The position numbers and the translations under genes are program-made. Positions 1 through 9,535 of a stretch of DNA of 64,000 nucleotides are shown in pieces. Each line of letters begins with the position of its first letter. The first letter of the stretch is position 1. Source of the stretch: an uncultured Bacteroidales bacterium (GTDB taxonomy: Bacteria; Bacteroidota; Bacteroidia; Bacteroidales; Muribaculaceae); the NCBI GenBank assembly GCA_947573135.1, contig CANPDU010000002.1, positions 62,001-126,000 on the forward strand. Reading direction: 5' to 3'. The notes under the pieces were generated by a model that was not told the DNA's origin, searched no databases, and worked only from the letters and a program-made list of their open reading frames with translations.

Positions 1-447
1 GCTCCACAATGGACAGCTGAAATGCCCGTAAGCATCAACGCATGGACTCTCAGTCACTTGCGCCGCTGGAAACACTGGACAGTGCAGCCCGGCGTCCGCC
101 GCTGGTTCTGCGACCGTTTTGCAGGTCACTTCGTAGGCGCACACATCCACGGAGGCCAGTACAACATCGGCGGGATCGACGGCCGGATCAACTTCCTCGG
201 CACAGACTTCCGCAAACTCAAAGACAACCGCTACCAGGGATGGTTTATCGGCGCAGGCATAAGCTACGGCTACACATGGATACTCGGGCGCCACTGGAAC
301 GCCGAGGCCGAAATAGGTTTCGGATGGAGCTATACAATCTATGACCGTTACCGCTGCGCCAAGTGTGGTAAAAAGATCGAGCATGGAAACGCCCACCACT
401 ACGTCGGCCCCACAAAAGCCGCAATCAACATCGTCTACCTATTCTAA
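1..447 (+). CDS. DUF3575 family protein (5' end outside window)
   Basis: The reading frame is open from base 1, so only the C-terminal ~148 residues are seen; the Met at 22 is internal. The visible part is rich in Gly, Trp and Tyr and alternates short beta-like segments (AGISYGYTW, AEAEIGFGWSYT), ending in an aromatic residue (IVYLF) as outer-membrane beta-strands do. This matches what I know of DUF3575 proteins, which commonly open Bacteroidales fimbrial operons. A Cys-x-x-Cys pair (RCAKCGKK) is present. The next gene starts 15 bases after the stop, so the two are probably co-transcribed. The family's function is unknown; a role in fimbrial assembly is inferred from context. Confidence 0.72.
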   Translation, partial: APQWTAEMPVSINAWTLSHLRRWKHWTVQPGVRRWFCDRFAGHFVGAHIHGGQYNIGGIDGRINFLGTDFRKLKDNRYQGWFIGAGISYGYTWILGRHWNAEAEIGFGWSYTIYDRYRCAKCGKKIEHGNAHHYVGPTKAAINIVYLF

Positions 448-462
448 CCACTCAACGCGACA

Positions 463-1935
463 ATGAAAAAAATCATCATAGCCTCAATCCTGCTCTCCGC
501 CTCGGCCACTGCGGCCCGCGCCGGTGTCATTGTCGACAACGTCGCCGTCGAAAACTTCACTGCCGAGCGCAACGGCAACTACCTCGCCATCGCCATGGAC
601 GTCGACCTTTCAGGCCTCGACGTCAAGACTAACAATTGCGTCGTGCTCAGCCCCTGCCTCATCAACGGCGCCGACACTCTCGCCCTCGACCCCATAGCGG
701 TCTACGGCCGTCGCCGCTACTACCACTATCTCCGCTCCGGCGCCGACAGCCTCGTGCCCGCGCCCGACCGCAGTTTCGTCTACCGCGCCTCCGACCGACC
801 CGATGCCGTCAGCTACAGCCGTCTCGTCAGCTATCAGCCGTGGATGGACGGAGCCGTTCTCACCATGCGGCGCATCGACCGCGGATGCTGCGGCAAGGTT
901 CTCCTTGCCGACAGCGGCGAGATCGGGCGCTGCATCCTGCCGCAGACCGACACCGACATACTCAACTCGGCCGTATTCTTCCCCGAGCTTGTCTATATCC
1001 GTCCTGCAGGCGAGCGCGAAAAACACCGCGCACTTGAAGGCCGGGCCTACATCGACTTCCCCGTCAACCGCACCGAGATCCGACCCGACTACCGCCGCAA
1101 CAGCGCCGAGCTCGCCGCAATAATAGCCACAATCGACACCGTCCGCAACGACCGCGACGCCTCGATCGACACCGTCACACTCAAAGGCTACGCATCGCCC
1201 GAAAGCCCATACGCCAACAACCGCCGTCTCGCTATCGGCCGTACGGAGGCGCTACGCCGCTACATCAACCGCCTCTATGACTTCGGCTCGGCCACCGTCA
1301 TCACCGACTACGAGCCCGAAGATTGGGACGGACTCCGCCGCGCCGTAGCCTCTTCTAACCTCGACAACCGAGATGCTATCATCGCCCTTATCGACAGCGA
1401 CATGGATCCCGACGCAAAAGAAGCCCGCATCAAGGCCCTCTATCCCGACGACTACAGCTTCATGCTCCAGACTTATTATCCCGCTCTGCGCCATACCGAC
1501 TACCGCGTCTCCTACGTAGTGCGCTCATTCTCCGATCCCGCCGAGATACTGCGCATCATGAAATCACGGCCACAGAACCTCGACCAGAACGAATTCTACG
1601 TCGCAGCCAGCGAACTCGAGCCCGGATCCGACGAATTTACCGAAGTGTTTGAGACCGCCGTCCGAATGTTCCCCGACGATGAGATCGCAAATCTCAACGC
1701 CGCCAATGCCGCCATGCGCCGCGGCGACCTCGACGGCGCCGACCGCTATCTTGCCAAAGCCGGATCGTCGCCCGAAGCCGTTTACGCCCGCGGAGCTGTG
1801 GCCATCCGACGCTACGACTTCGACACCGCCCGACGCTATCTGCGCCAGGCCGCCGACGCCGGACTTCGCCAGGCCGAGCTTACACTCGACGAACTCAACG
1901 AAAAAACATCAAAATACAACTCAGAAAACAAATAA
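463..1935 (+). CDS. DUF3868 protein with OmpA-like segment and C-terminal TPR-like repeats
   Basis: 490 residues with a clear signal peptide (positively charged MKK, then a hydrophobic and alanine-rich stretch to about residue 20). The N-terminal half resembles DUF3868. A central segment (LKGYASPESPYANNRRLAIGR, split around residues 235-262) looks like the OmpA peptidoglycan-binding pattern. The C-terminal ~110 residues are helical, with alternating Ala/Asp/Arg-rich repeats of TPR type. DUF3868 proteins usually lie just upstream of Mfa1-type fimbrillins, as here (33 bases before the next gene). A periplasmic or outer-membrane role in fimbrial export or anchoring is inferred. The gene is strongly GC-rich, unlike the fimbrillin after it. 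Confidence 0.75.
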   Translation: MKKIIIASILLSASATAARAGVIVDNVAVENFTAERNGNYLAIAMDVDLSGLDVKTNNCVVLSPCLINGADTLALDPIAVYGRRRYYHYLRSGADSLVPAPDRSFVYRASDRPDAVSYSRLVSYQPWMDGAVLTMRRIDRGCCGKVLLADSGEIGRCILPQTDTDILNSAVFFPELVYIRPAGEREKHRALEGRAYIDFPVNRTEIRPDYRRNSAELAAIIATIDTVRNDRDASIDTVTLKGYASPESPYANNRRLAIGRTEALRRYINRLYDFGSATVITDYEPEDWDGLRRAVASSNLDNRDAIIALIDSDMDPDAKEARIKALYPDDYSFMLQTYYPALRHTDYRVSYVVRSFSDPAEILRIMKSRPQNLDQNEFYVAASELEPGSDEFTEVFETAVRMFPDDEIANLNAANAAMRRGDLDGADRYLAKAGSSPEAVYARGAVAIRRYDFDTARRYLRQAADAGLRQAELTLDELNEKTSKYNSENK

Positions 1936-1967
1936 TAATTCAATAATTAACCCTAAAAACTTTCACA

Positions 1968-3755
1968 ATGAAAAAGAAATTTTATCAATTTTTCCTGTTC
2001 GCGCTGACAGCCGGCATGATGTTGCCGTCCTGCTCGTCCGACGAACCGAAACCCGAGATCGTAGGCCCCGACGGCGAGACCGCCTATGCAAGAGTGAGCA
2101 TCACTTTCCCCGGTTCTAACCGTTTCGGTTCCCGCGCTTTCGGCGATAATTTCGAAAACGGAACCAACGCTGAAAGCGACATCAATTCTTTGCTCTTTGT
2201 ATTCTATGACGAGGACGGTCGCGCTGTAGGTCATACAGAACTGAGAGGGAGTGAGATCCCAGAACCAAATCCTAAAGACCAGAACGCTAACATTCAGGAT
2301 ACATATGAAGTTGACGTCCCCGTTAGCCTTGTTCCGGGTTCAAAACTGCCTACTCAGGTTATGTGTTATGCAAACCCACAATCTACAGATGACCAATATG
2401 CCAATCTGTCATCAGTTTACGGCCTGACTCGTACTGCTTATTCTACAACTGACGGTTTCACAATGAATAACTCCGTTTATTATAACGGCGAAAATCGCGT
2501 GATCGCCACCCAAATTCCTGACGGCGGACTTAAAAGAGAAGGTGACACAGGATCACTGGCAAAAACCGAAATCTATATCGAACGTATTGCAGCTAAGGTA
2601 TCCGTAACTAAAAGCGAAGATACAAACGATAAAATTGAGCCCTATGAAGTCAACTCAACCCAATATCTGAAGTTTGAGCCTCAATACTGGAGCGTAACAG
2701 CAACAGAAAAATCCACTCGACTCGTAAAAAATCTTCCGGCTACAAAAGGCGAAAATACTGATGGCGTGAGCGGGTGGATAGATGGTTCTTACCGCACATT
2801 TTGGGCTCATTCTGTTTCATATATGCCTAGTTTCTCTTCTGACGGCTTCCCGATGACAGGATGGGACGTCAATCCTAATTCAAGTAACACTAAATTATAC
2901 TACTTGACATATAGCGAAATTATGAACAAAAAACCTGCTGATGCCTCGTCAGCATGGGGTGGAGAACAGTATTTCTTTGAAGCGACCGGACGCTCTGAGC
3001 GCCTCTCTAAAGCTAAAATTAACGGAAAACTTGCACTGCCTAACGCTATTATAGTAGGCCGGTATAAAGTATATAGCGATAAAGAAGCGACAACAGAAAT
3101 CGAGAAATTTAACAATGGTTTTTACTTGTATGCTTCTCAAGTGTTTGCTCCGAATGAAATAGAAAGCGCTATGCTGGCTAATCATTCCAGATATCTGCGC
3201 AAAGCCGATAACGCTGAGCTTACCAATGAGGAGGTCGCTGCCCTTTTCGACATGGCTGCTGTAAAAAAATTCTATCGCAATAGAGTAGAGACTCCCGCCG
3301 GAAAGCACTATACCGCTCCACAGACTACTGCAGCCAAAATCCAAGCTATTGCAGGTCTTCAGTACAAAGATGGTACAGAATGGAAAACCGTTGGAACTAC
3401 TGATGCTGAAGTTGCAGCTTTCAATCTTTTTATTGTTGGGGAGACCAACTGCGCCATCAGTTATGTTCAGGGAGGTAAAGCATTCTACACTGTGCTTATT
3501 GAACACTACGGAAAAGTTGCCGACACATCAGAAGGCGCTGCAGCCGGTGCGACAAAAGTTGTCGAAGGCTCTTATGGTCTCGTCCGCAATCACACATACA
3601 AGATTACTATCGGCAAGATCGCCGGTCTTGCAAGCGGCATCAATGATGTGAACGATCCTCTTTTGCCTATGGCCGACGAAGTCACCAAGTTCAAAGTTAA
3701 GGCACACATCAACGTCCTCGGATGGCACGTTCTTACTCAGAAAGTCGATCTCTGA
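1968..3755 (+). CDS. mfa1: Mfa1-family major fimbrial subunit (fimbrillin lipoprotein precursor)
   Basis: 595 residues. A lipoprotein signal ends in LPSCSS with the lipid Cys at about residue 22. The early segment (ARVSITFPG ... SRAFGDN, Arg near 56) fits the N-terminal fimbrillin domain and a possible Arg-specific maturation site, as in Porphyromonas Mfa1. The conserved ending (GLVRNHTYKITIGKIAGL ... VKAHINVLGWHVLTQKVDL, two segments) is typical of Mfa1-family C-termini. Family members are exported as lipoproteins, cleaved and polymerised by donor-strand exchange into the fimbrial shaft. The gene ends are GC-rich and resemble the neighbours, while the interior is AT-rich, suggesting exchange of the exposed central part. 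A strong inverted repeat follows the gene. Confidence 0.88.
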   Translation: MKKKFYQFFLFALTAGMMLPSCSSDEPKPEIVGPDGETAYARVSITFPGSNRFGSRAFGDNFENGTNAESDINSLLFVFYDEDGRAVGHTELRGSEIPEPNPKDQNANIQDTYEVDVPVSLVPGSKLPTQVMCYANPQSTDDQYANLSSVYGLTRTAYSTTDGFTMNNSVYYNGENRVIATQIPDGGLKREGDTGSLAKTEIYIERIAAKVSVTKSEDTNDKIEPYEVNSTQYLKFEPQYWSVTATEKSTRLVKNLPATKGENTDGVSGWIDGSYRTFWAHSVSYMPSFSSDGFPMTGWDVNPNSSNTKLYYLTYSEIMNKKPADASSAWGGEQYFFEATGRSERLSKAKINGKLALPNAIIVGRYKVYSDKEATTEIEKFNNGFYLYASQVFAPNEIESAMLANHSRYLRKADNAELTNEEVAALFDMAAVKKFYRNRVETPAGKHYTAPQTTAAKIQAIAGLQYKDGTEWKTVGTTDAEVAAFNLFIVGETNCAISYVQGGKAFYTVLIEHYGKVADTSEGAAAGATKVVEGSYGLVRNHTYKITIGKIAGLASGINDVNDPLLPMADEVTKFKVKAHINVLGWHVLTQKVDL

Positions 3756-3794
3756 TCCTCTTCTCTCCATATAATTAATTAGATCTCACTTAAA

Positions 3795-3852
3795 AAATGC
3801 GGCGGAGACTGTTTGCTGTTCCGCCACGCGAGACGGAGTCTCCGCCGCATTT
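3795..3852 (+). terminator. Long inverted repeat after the major fimbrillin gene (partial terminator or mRNA-stabilising hairpin)
   Basis: The arms 3795-3810 and 3837-3852 are perfectly complementary over 16 bases (GC-rich core GCGGCGGAGACT) with a 26-base loop. The right arm ends in CATTTCTTTA, a weak U-rich tail. It separates the abundant shaft subunit gene from the accessory subunit genes. It could lower downstream expression or protect the 3' end of the fimbrillin mRNA. The choice between these is inference. Confidence 0.6.
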
Positions 3853-4021
3853 CTTTATCTCTCCGAACTGTCGCGACGTCGTCAGGCAGCAAACGCCGAA
3901 GCACAACAACCCGATGCACCGCCGAAAACGGACATCAACTATAAAACGACCACAACGAGACCCCCTCACGGGAGTCCACGATATATATTACACTGTAAAC
4001 GAAAGCAATCAACGATATACG

Positions 4022-5065
4022 ATGAATATCCCGTACATAAAACTCGTGACAGGCATCCGGCTGACGGTCGCGGCATTCGCCGCCCTGACGCTCCTGTCAT
4101 GCGACAGCATCATTTACGACAGCGAAGGCGACTGCTCGGTCCACTATCGTGTGCCGCTGCGCTACACGCGCAACATCCTCTCGTCTGATGCTCTGGCCTC
4201 AGAGGTGACATCCGTATCTTTGTATCTCTTCGACGCTCGCGGCCGCCTCGCTTACTCGGCCGTGACTCCGGTCGCCGACATCGTGGCCGCCGGCGGTGCT
4301 GTGCCCGTCGACGTTGCCCCCGGCACCTACGACATCATAGCTTGGGCCCGCGGCGACTCTCCGGTCAGCGGTGCGGCGGCGTTTGCCGTCGACAACGCCG
4401 GCTCTCCCTCGGCCCCCGCCGATCTGACATGCAGTCTGCCCGCCGGCGACGGCTCACAACGCACCATCGCCGCCGACATCCACCGTCTCTACCACGCCAT
4501 GGCCTCGGGCGTAACATTCCCCGACACCTACGGCAACGTCGACGTTGTGCCGCTCGACATGATGAAAGACACCAACGTCATCCGCGTCATGCTCCAGCAC
4601 TACCGTCACGAAGAACTCGACAAAGACGACTTCCGCTTCGCCGTCTACGACGACAACGCCGTCCTCGCCCACGACAACTCACCGATTGCCGGCAATCCGG
4701 TCGTCTACCGCGAGTGGAGCAAGAAGTCGGCTTCGGCTTCAGCCGACGGAACTCCCGCGCGCGACGCCATAACGTCGGTCAGCACAGTCATAGCCGAGCT
4801 CACCACAGGCCGCCTCACCACAGCCACACATCCTGTGCTTCACGTCACCAAGAGCGACGGTTCCGACGTTCTGCGCCTTCCCCTCAACGATCTTCTCGTC
4901 CTCGGCAAAGGCGAGCATTTCAGCCATTACAGCGATCAGGACTTTCTTGACCGCCAGGATCAGTACAACCTCGTCTTCCTGCTCGACGACAACCACTCAT
5001 GGTACTCCAACATGGGGCTGTATGTCAACGGCTGGCACGTAGTCTACCAGAATTCCGACATTTAA
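4022..5065 (+). CDS. mfa2: FimB/Mfa2 family fimbrial anchor lipoprotein
   Basis: 347 residues. I chose the ATG at 4022 because it opens directly into a lipoprotein signal (MNIPYIK ... ALTLLSCDS, lipid Cys at about residue 27). The longer frame from 3797 begins inside the hairpin and has an unlikely polar N-terminus. The body carries the Mfa2 pattern: an early beta-rich domain with VSLYLFDARGRL and GTYDIIAWARG, and the ending LYVNGWHVVYQNSDI. In the family this protein caps and anchors the fimbrial shaft in the outer membrane and controls its length. The gene is GC-rich and lies 21 bases before the next lipoprotein start. Confidence 0.83.
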   Translation: MNIPYIKLVTGIRLTVAAFAALTLLSCDSIIYDSEGDCSVHYRVPLRYTRNILSSDALASEVTSVSLYLFDARGRLAYSAVTPVADIVAAGGAVPVDVAPGTYDIIAWARGDSPVSGAAAFAVDNAGSPSAPADLTCSLPAGDGSQRTIAADIHRLYHAMASGVTFPDTYGNVDVVPLDMMKDTNVIRVMLQHYRHEELDKDDFRFAVYDDNAVLAHDNSPIAGNPVVYREWSKKSASASADGTPARDAITSVSTVIAELTTGRLTTATHPVLHVTKSDGSDVLRLPLNDLLVLGKGEHFSHYSDQDFLDRQDQYNLVFLLDDNHSWYSNMGLYVNGWHVVYQNSDI

Positions 5066-5086
5066 TCACGCCGCGATAAATCACTG

Positions 5087-6285
5087 ATGTTGCTCAAACG
5101 GATAACCGACATAAAAATCCTTCTGATCGTCGCAGTCACGGCTCTGCTGTGCGGCTGTTCCGACGATGCGTCCCCCGCGCCCGGCCGGCCGAACGCGATG
5201 CCTGCATCGTGCTCAACATCTCCACGGCGTCGTCGGCCTCTGGTCCGTCGTCGAGAGCTGCAGGCCACGACTTCAGCGCCGCGACATTGGAGGAAAACAA
5301 AATCGATATCGACGGCGATGACTACCGCGTCTACGTCTTCGGCAAGGACGGTCGGCTGCTCGAGCGCTTCATCCCTACAGAAAAAATGAGCGTGGTGAAT
5401 GAGACCCACAGCTCCTACACCATCAGCGGACGCATCACCCAGACCGCATTTATGGGCAACGCCGACGGCAGCTACGAATTTCAGATCATGGTTCTCGCCA
5501 ACTGGCAGAGCCTCGGAGGATCTGACTGCTACGACAAGTTCGCCCTTACTCCCGGCAAAACCTTTATCGACGATATAGTCGCCCTCGCACGTGAATACTG
5601 TTGGTCGCTATCGGCCAAAGACGGCTGGCGCCCCTTCGAGGACGGCAACAAAGGCATCCCGATGTTCGGTCTCGGCTCTATATCCGTCACCGCCGATCAG
5701 GTATCCGCAAGCCGCCCCGACAATCCGATTCAGGTCGGCGAAATATCTCTGCTGCGCGCAATGGCCAAAATCGAGATCATCGACAACATCGCTCAGGATT
5801 ACTACGACTACCGTCCCGAGATAACCGCTTCATCACTCGCCGGACATCTCTCGGCAGGCACTCTCGTTCCCGACCTTGCCGCCAATCCTTCGTGGAGCGT
5901 CGAGGGCACTCAGGTCGTCAGTCCCACCGAGCCGGCCAATCCCGTCAAGGCCAATACACCTCTGAAGTTCTTCGTCGCCGGCAAAAATGCCAACGGCCAT
6001 AACGTCTATACGGCATACGTCGCAGAGCAGGATCTCAAACAACTCACCGCGACCTCACGTCCCGCTGTGTCACTGACTATCAGTATCGAAGGTAATCTGG
6101 TCAACTACAATGTGCTACTTTCCGAGTATGAAAACGGAAACCCATCGGTTCCGTTCGAGAGCATACTCCGCAACCATATCTACAGCTTCGAGATTGTAAG
6201 AGTCACCTACCCGCCTAAACTCGAAATTCATTATACAGTCTGCCCATGGGTGACGGAAACGATTAAAATACCGGATTTTGAATAG
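5087..6285 (+). pseudogene. Second Mfa2-like fimbrial lipoprotein, split by a frameshift near 5176-5190
   Basis: A good lipoprotein signal (MLLKRITDIK ... LLCGCSDDASPAPG, lipid Cys at about residue 24) starts at 5087. The matching body (AERDACIVLNIS ... DDYRVYVFGKDGRLLERF ... NHIYSFEIVRVTYPP) continues in another frame from about 5188 to the stop at 6285. One extra base, or one more CCGG unit, between them would restore a single ~400-residue protein. The junction holds a run of five C (5172-5176) and the tandem CCGGCCGG (5181-5188), both prone to slippage or base-calling error. Without the shift the body has no export signal (first internal Met at 5149). It may be a sequencing error, a dead gene or a phase-variable gene. 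Confidence 0.7.
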
Positions 6286-6295
6286 TCTTCAGTCT

Positions 6296-9200
6296 ATGTA
6301 CACATCTTATATTAAAAAACTGACCATTAATATATCAATCTATGTATCGGCTCTATGTCTCGCAATCCTCAGCTCATGCTCGGATGACATAGATCTCCCG
6401 ACGACAGAAGATTGCCCCGTAGGCTTGCCGGCCGAGATAACTCTGTCGCTTGATCTCGGTGACATGGCCGTTATCTCGCGTGGTGAGCTTGCCGACGGTC
6501 TTGATAATAGGATCACCTCGCTTTGGGTAGCGGCATACAGAGCTGACGGCGCGAATGAACTGCTTGGATCGACCACTGTCAGTAAAACTGTCCAGGGAGA
6601 ATATCACGAAGATTTCGGTTCTGTCACTTTCAGCCTTACATCCGGTCGGGCGTATATTGTCGCTGTGGCTAATTATAATCACCGTATGGCTACGATGAAA
6701 ACCGACGGGGAGCTCGTCAGTCTTCCGGAGGCTCTTGCATCTGCCGATACGTGGGATAAGTTCCGTGATATCGCCGTGTTTTTCGACAATCAGGGAAACA
6801 CATTCATTGATGCTCCGTCGAACCCGCTTGTCATGAGTGGTTTTTATGCCGACAATTTTTATCCCGACAAGGATCATTTATCCGGCGACCGCCCTGAATT
6901 GTCGGTTTTGACTGTAAAACCCGGTAAAAATACACCTTCAGGCAAAATACACCTTCGCCGCATGATTTCACAGGTTAAGTTTAATATATCTTATGATGCT
7001 AGAAAAATTAAATCTTGTGATATAAGCTCCTGGCAGGTATATAATCTGCCATCTAACGCATGGCTGCATGAACCTGACAAAGATGATGTCAGCGAACAAA
7101 AACCGTTAAACTCCTTTGATGTCCGTAAAGCGCCTGATCATGTAGGATATAACAATTCAGTTCGACGTACAGACATATCCGAATCTAAAGGAACTTTTTC
7201 TTTTGACTTTTGGCAGCTCGAAAACAAACGCACGGGCATCATCCCCGACACATCGGGCGACCCCGACGTTGTCTACCGAAAAAGAGAGCAGGAATATAAG
7301 AAGGACGGCGTCACCAACTCGGGCAAATATGTCTCGCTCGTCAATGCTATCGACAGTACCGACCCCAATAACAACGCTACTTATGTGGTCTTTCATGCGA
7401 TACTGGAAATGAATGTAGATCAGGACGGCAAATCGCTGGGAAATACTACACGAATAGTCGAAGCCGATTATACGGTTCATCTTGGTTATGTAAAAAAGGA
7501 AGAGACAAACGATGTTAATGATTTTAATTGTTTACGCAATTCAAAATATACATATAAAGTAAATATTAAAAACGTCGGTGATCTATACGTTGAAGCTGTC
7601 CTTGAGGGGGATAACGAAAAAGCTCCCGGCGTCGAAGGTTCAATCTCCGATATAACAGATGTATATTATGAGCTTGATGCCCACTACGCGGCTATAAACG
7701 TTGAACTTACCAATCTCAATCTTCAGGATTTCAATTATTATATCAGCGCTACCCGACTGGACGGTACTGAGATAATAATCAATTCAAGAGATGAATCAAC
7801 CGTTCCATCGCCAACTTCTGACGATTATAAATATCTCACATGGGTTGAATTCCGAAAGACCGACAAAGATAAGTTGGCATCTTATAAACCGCGCACCGGC
7901 GATAACAGCGACAAACAGACTTATACTCTTGACGAAATAAAGGTGTTAAGCAAGCAAAAAGCATTCACCAGCGGTTGGTACACAATGTTTATCAACGAAT
8001 ATGTTTACGAAGACTCTGAAAAAGCCGTCGCAGGAAACGAATCCGACTCACGAAATTGGAAAGGTTATGTCAACAGGCGTCCGCGCCGGATGTGGCTTAT
8101 TGTCAAAAGTGAAGTATCTCCCGATAATGAAAGTGTATATTTTGAATCAAAATATGCCGTCTCTCAAAAATCAATACAGTGTTATTATAATGTAAATGCC
8201 GCAGATTTGAAATCTGCTCTCGGCATCGAACATGAAAACGAATCTTTCGGACTTGCACTGAGAAACGATTTTAACTATTTCGTTGATGGCTTTGATGGCA
8301 ACGGAAACACAATTAACGTTAATACTAAAACCACTCCGGGTCGATGCGATATCGCCGGAAGATACAATATTGCACAGTACATAGCCGGATCTACGGATCA
8401 GATACTTGACTGGAACTATAATTCGGCTAATGACAATACGGATTATATGTGGAGTAACTATCTGAATATCAACAATTTTCAATCTATACCGGAAATAAAA
8501 AAACAGGGCGTTGATATGGCAGCCCGGACTGAACAACTTCCGGAAATTAAGACTCAGTCTATAAACGAAACATGGTCTTGGAATTTGGAGGATTATGAAC
8601 CCAGTAAATCGATAATTCAGGCTATCACAGCCTGCCTCAACCGCAACCGCGATCTTGACGGCGACGGGATTATCGATGCAGGTGAATTGCGTTGGTTCGT
8701 TCCTACCTCATCTCAGAGTCTCCGTATCATTCTCGGGCGGCAGTCGCTTGAAGATCCATTGCTTGATCCTAAAGATATAGACCGGCTTTCCAATACAAAT
8801 AACGGTTATAATACACGACTGATGTACTACACCAGTAATGGTAAAAATCTTTGGGCTATGGAAGGTACTTCTTTGAGCGAATACCGCCAATGGCCGAAAT
8901 CTATGTCTTCTCCGTGGGAAGTCAGATGTGTCCGTAATCTCGGTTCTGATATGACTTATATCGACTCTATTGCGGCCAATACACCTGCGTTTATAAAAGT
9001 AGACGGTAAAAACATCGTGGACTTGTCGCATTTCGATGAAAACAGTCTGCGACAGGAACCTTATCATGGGCCTATACCTATACACCATATCAATGACCAG
9101 CGATATAACCGCTGTTATAAAGCGTTTGAGTTCAAAGATGAAGTTATTCGGAATAACAGTCTGAATTTTAATAAAGGTGAATCATGGTCATCATATCTAA

Positions 9201-9535
9201 CAAGAGTAAATCCCTGCGATGTCTATAATAAGAACGGAGAGACCGGTTGGCGCGTCCCAAATCAGAAAGAAGCAGCCATAATCGGTATTATTGGTGAATA
9301 TAAGGAGAATTCTGCCGGATCAAAATTTCAGAAAACATGTTCATTCTCTTATTTTGACAAAAACGGTTATGCACTCGGGAAAAATCCCGATAATTCTACG
9401 GGATCTATAACATCAACATATTTATACGAGATGGATTTACGATCAGAAGACGGAGCGTGCACTCAAACTAACAGAACAGACATTAGTACTAATGATGGTG
9501 TCCGATGCGTCCGTGACTATACCGGTGCTTTATGA
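6296..9535 (+). CDS. DUF4906-type fimbrial tip-like lipoprotein
   Basis: About 1079 residues. I prefer the ATG at 6296, which gives a short N-terminus and a lipobox (CLAILSSCSDD, lipid Cys near 28); a TTG at 6278 is the alternative. The N-terminal domain (VGLPAEITLSLDLGD ... ITSLWVAAYRADG) is fimbrillin-like. Near residues 785-797 is an acidic calcium-loop-like motif (DLDGDGIIDAGELRWF), then WRVPNQKEAAIIG and the closing RCVRDYTG seen in Bacteroidales tip/accessory subunits. Such large proteins cap fimbriae and probably bind ligands. From about 6950 on the gene is AT-rich, sharply unlike the GC-rich genes on both sides. The stop overlaps the next start. Confidence 0.75.
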   Translation: MYTSYIKKLTINISIYVSALCLAILSSCSDDIDLPTTEDCPVGLPAEITLSLDLGDMAVISRGELADGLDNRITSLWVAAYRADGANELLGSTTVSKTVQGEYHEDFGSVTFSLTSGRAYIVAVANYNHRMATMKTDGELVSLPEALASADTWDKFRDIAVFFDNQGNTFIDAPSNPLVMSGFYADNFYPDKDHLSGDRPELSVLTVKPGKNTPSGKIHLRRMISQVKFNISYDARKIKSCDISSWQVYNLPSNAWLHEPDKDDVSEQKPLNSFDVRKAPDHVGYNNSVRRTDISESKGTFSFDFWQLENKRTGIIPDTSGDPDVVYRKREQEYKKDGVTNSGKYVSLVNAIDSTDPNNNATYVVFHAILEMNVDQDGKSLGNTTRIVEADYTVHLGYVKKEETNDVNDFNCLRNSKYTYKVNIKNVGDLYVEAVLEGDNEKAPGVEGSISDITDVYYELDAHYAAINVELTNLNLQDFNYYISATRLDGTEIIINSRDESTVPSPTSDDYKYLTWVEFRKTDKDKLASYKPRTGDNSDKQTYTLDEIKVLSKQKAFTSGWYTMFINEYVYEDSEKAVAGNESDSRNWKGYVNRRPRRMWLIVKSEVSPDNESVYFESKYAVSQKSIQCYYNVNAADLKSALGIEHENESFGLALRNDFNYFVDGFDGNGNTINVNTKTTPGRCDIAGRYNIAQYIAGSTDQILDWNYNSANDNTDYMWSNYLNINNFQSIPEIKKQGVDMAARTEQLPEIKTQSINETWSWNLEDYEPSKSIIQAITACLNRNRDLDGDGIIDAGELRWFVPTSSQSLRIILGRQSLEDPLLDPKDIDRLSNTNNGYNTRLMYYTSNGKNLWAMEGTSLSEYRQWPKSMSSPWEVRCVRNLGSDMTYIDSIAANTPAFIKVDGKNIVDLSHFDENSLRQEPYHGPIPIHHINDQRYNRCYKAFEFKDEVIRNNSLNFNKGESWSSYLTRVNPCDVYNKNGETGWRVPNQKEAAIIGIIGEYKENSAGSKFQKTCSFSYFDKNGYALGKNPDNSTGSITSTYLYEMDLRSEDGACTQTNRTDISTNDGVRCVRDYTGAL

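Noticed and set aside
3797-4021. N-terminal extension of the Mfa2 gene from 3797
   Set aside because: The start lies inside a perfect hairpin, the extension is polar and composition-atypical, and a good lipoprotein signal begins at 4022.
4342-4950. 202-codon Arg-rich frame inside the Mfa2 gene
   Set aside because: The Arg/His/Pro-rich product is typical of an alternate frame in GC-rich DNA; the Mfa2 frame carries the conserved motifs.
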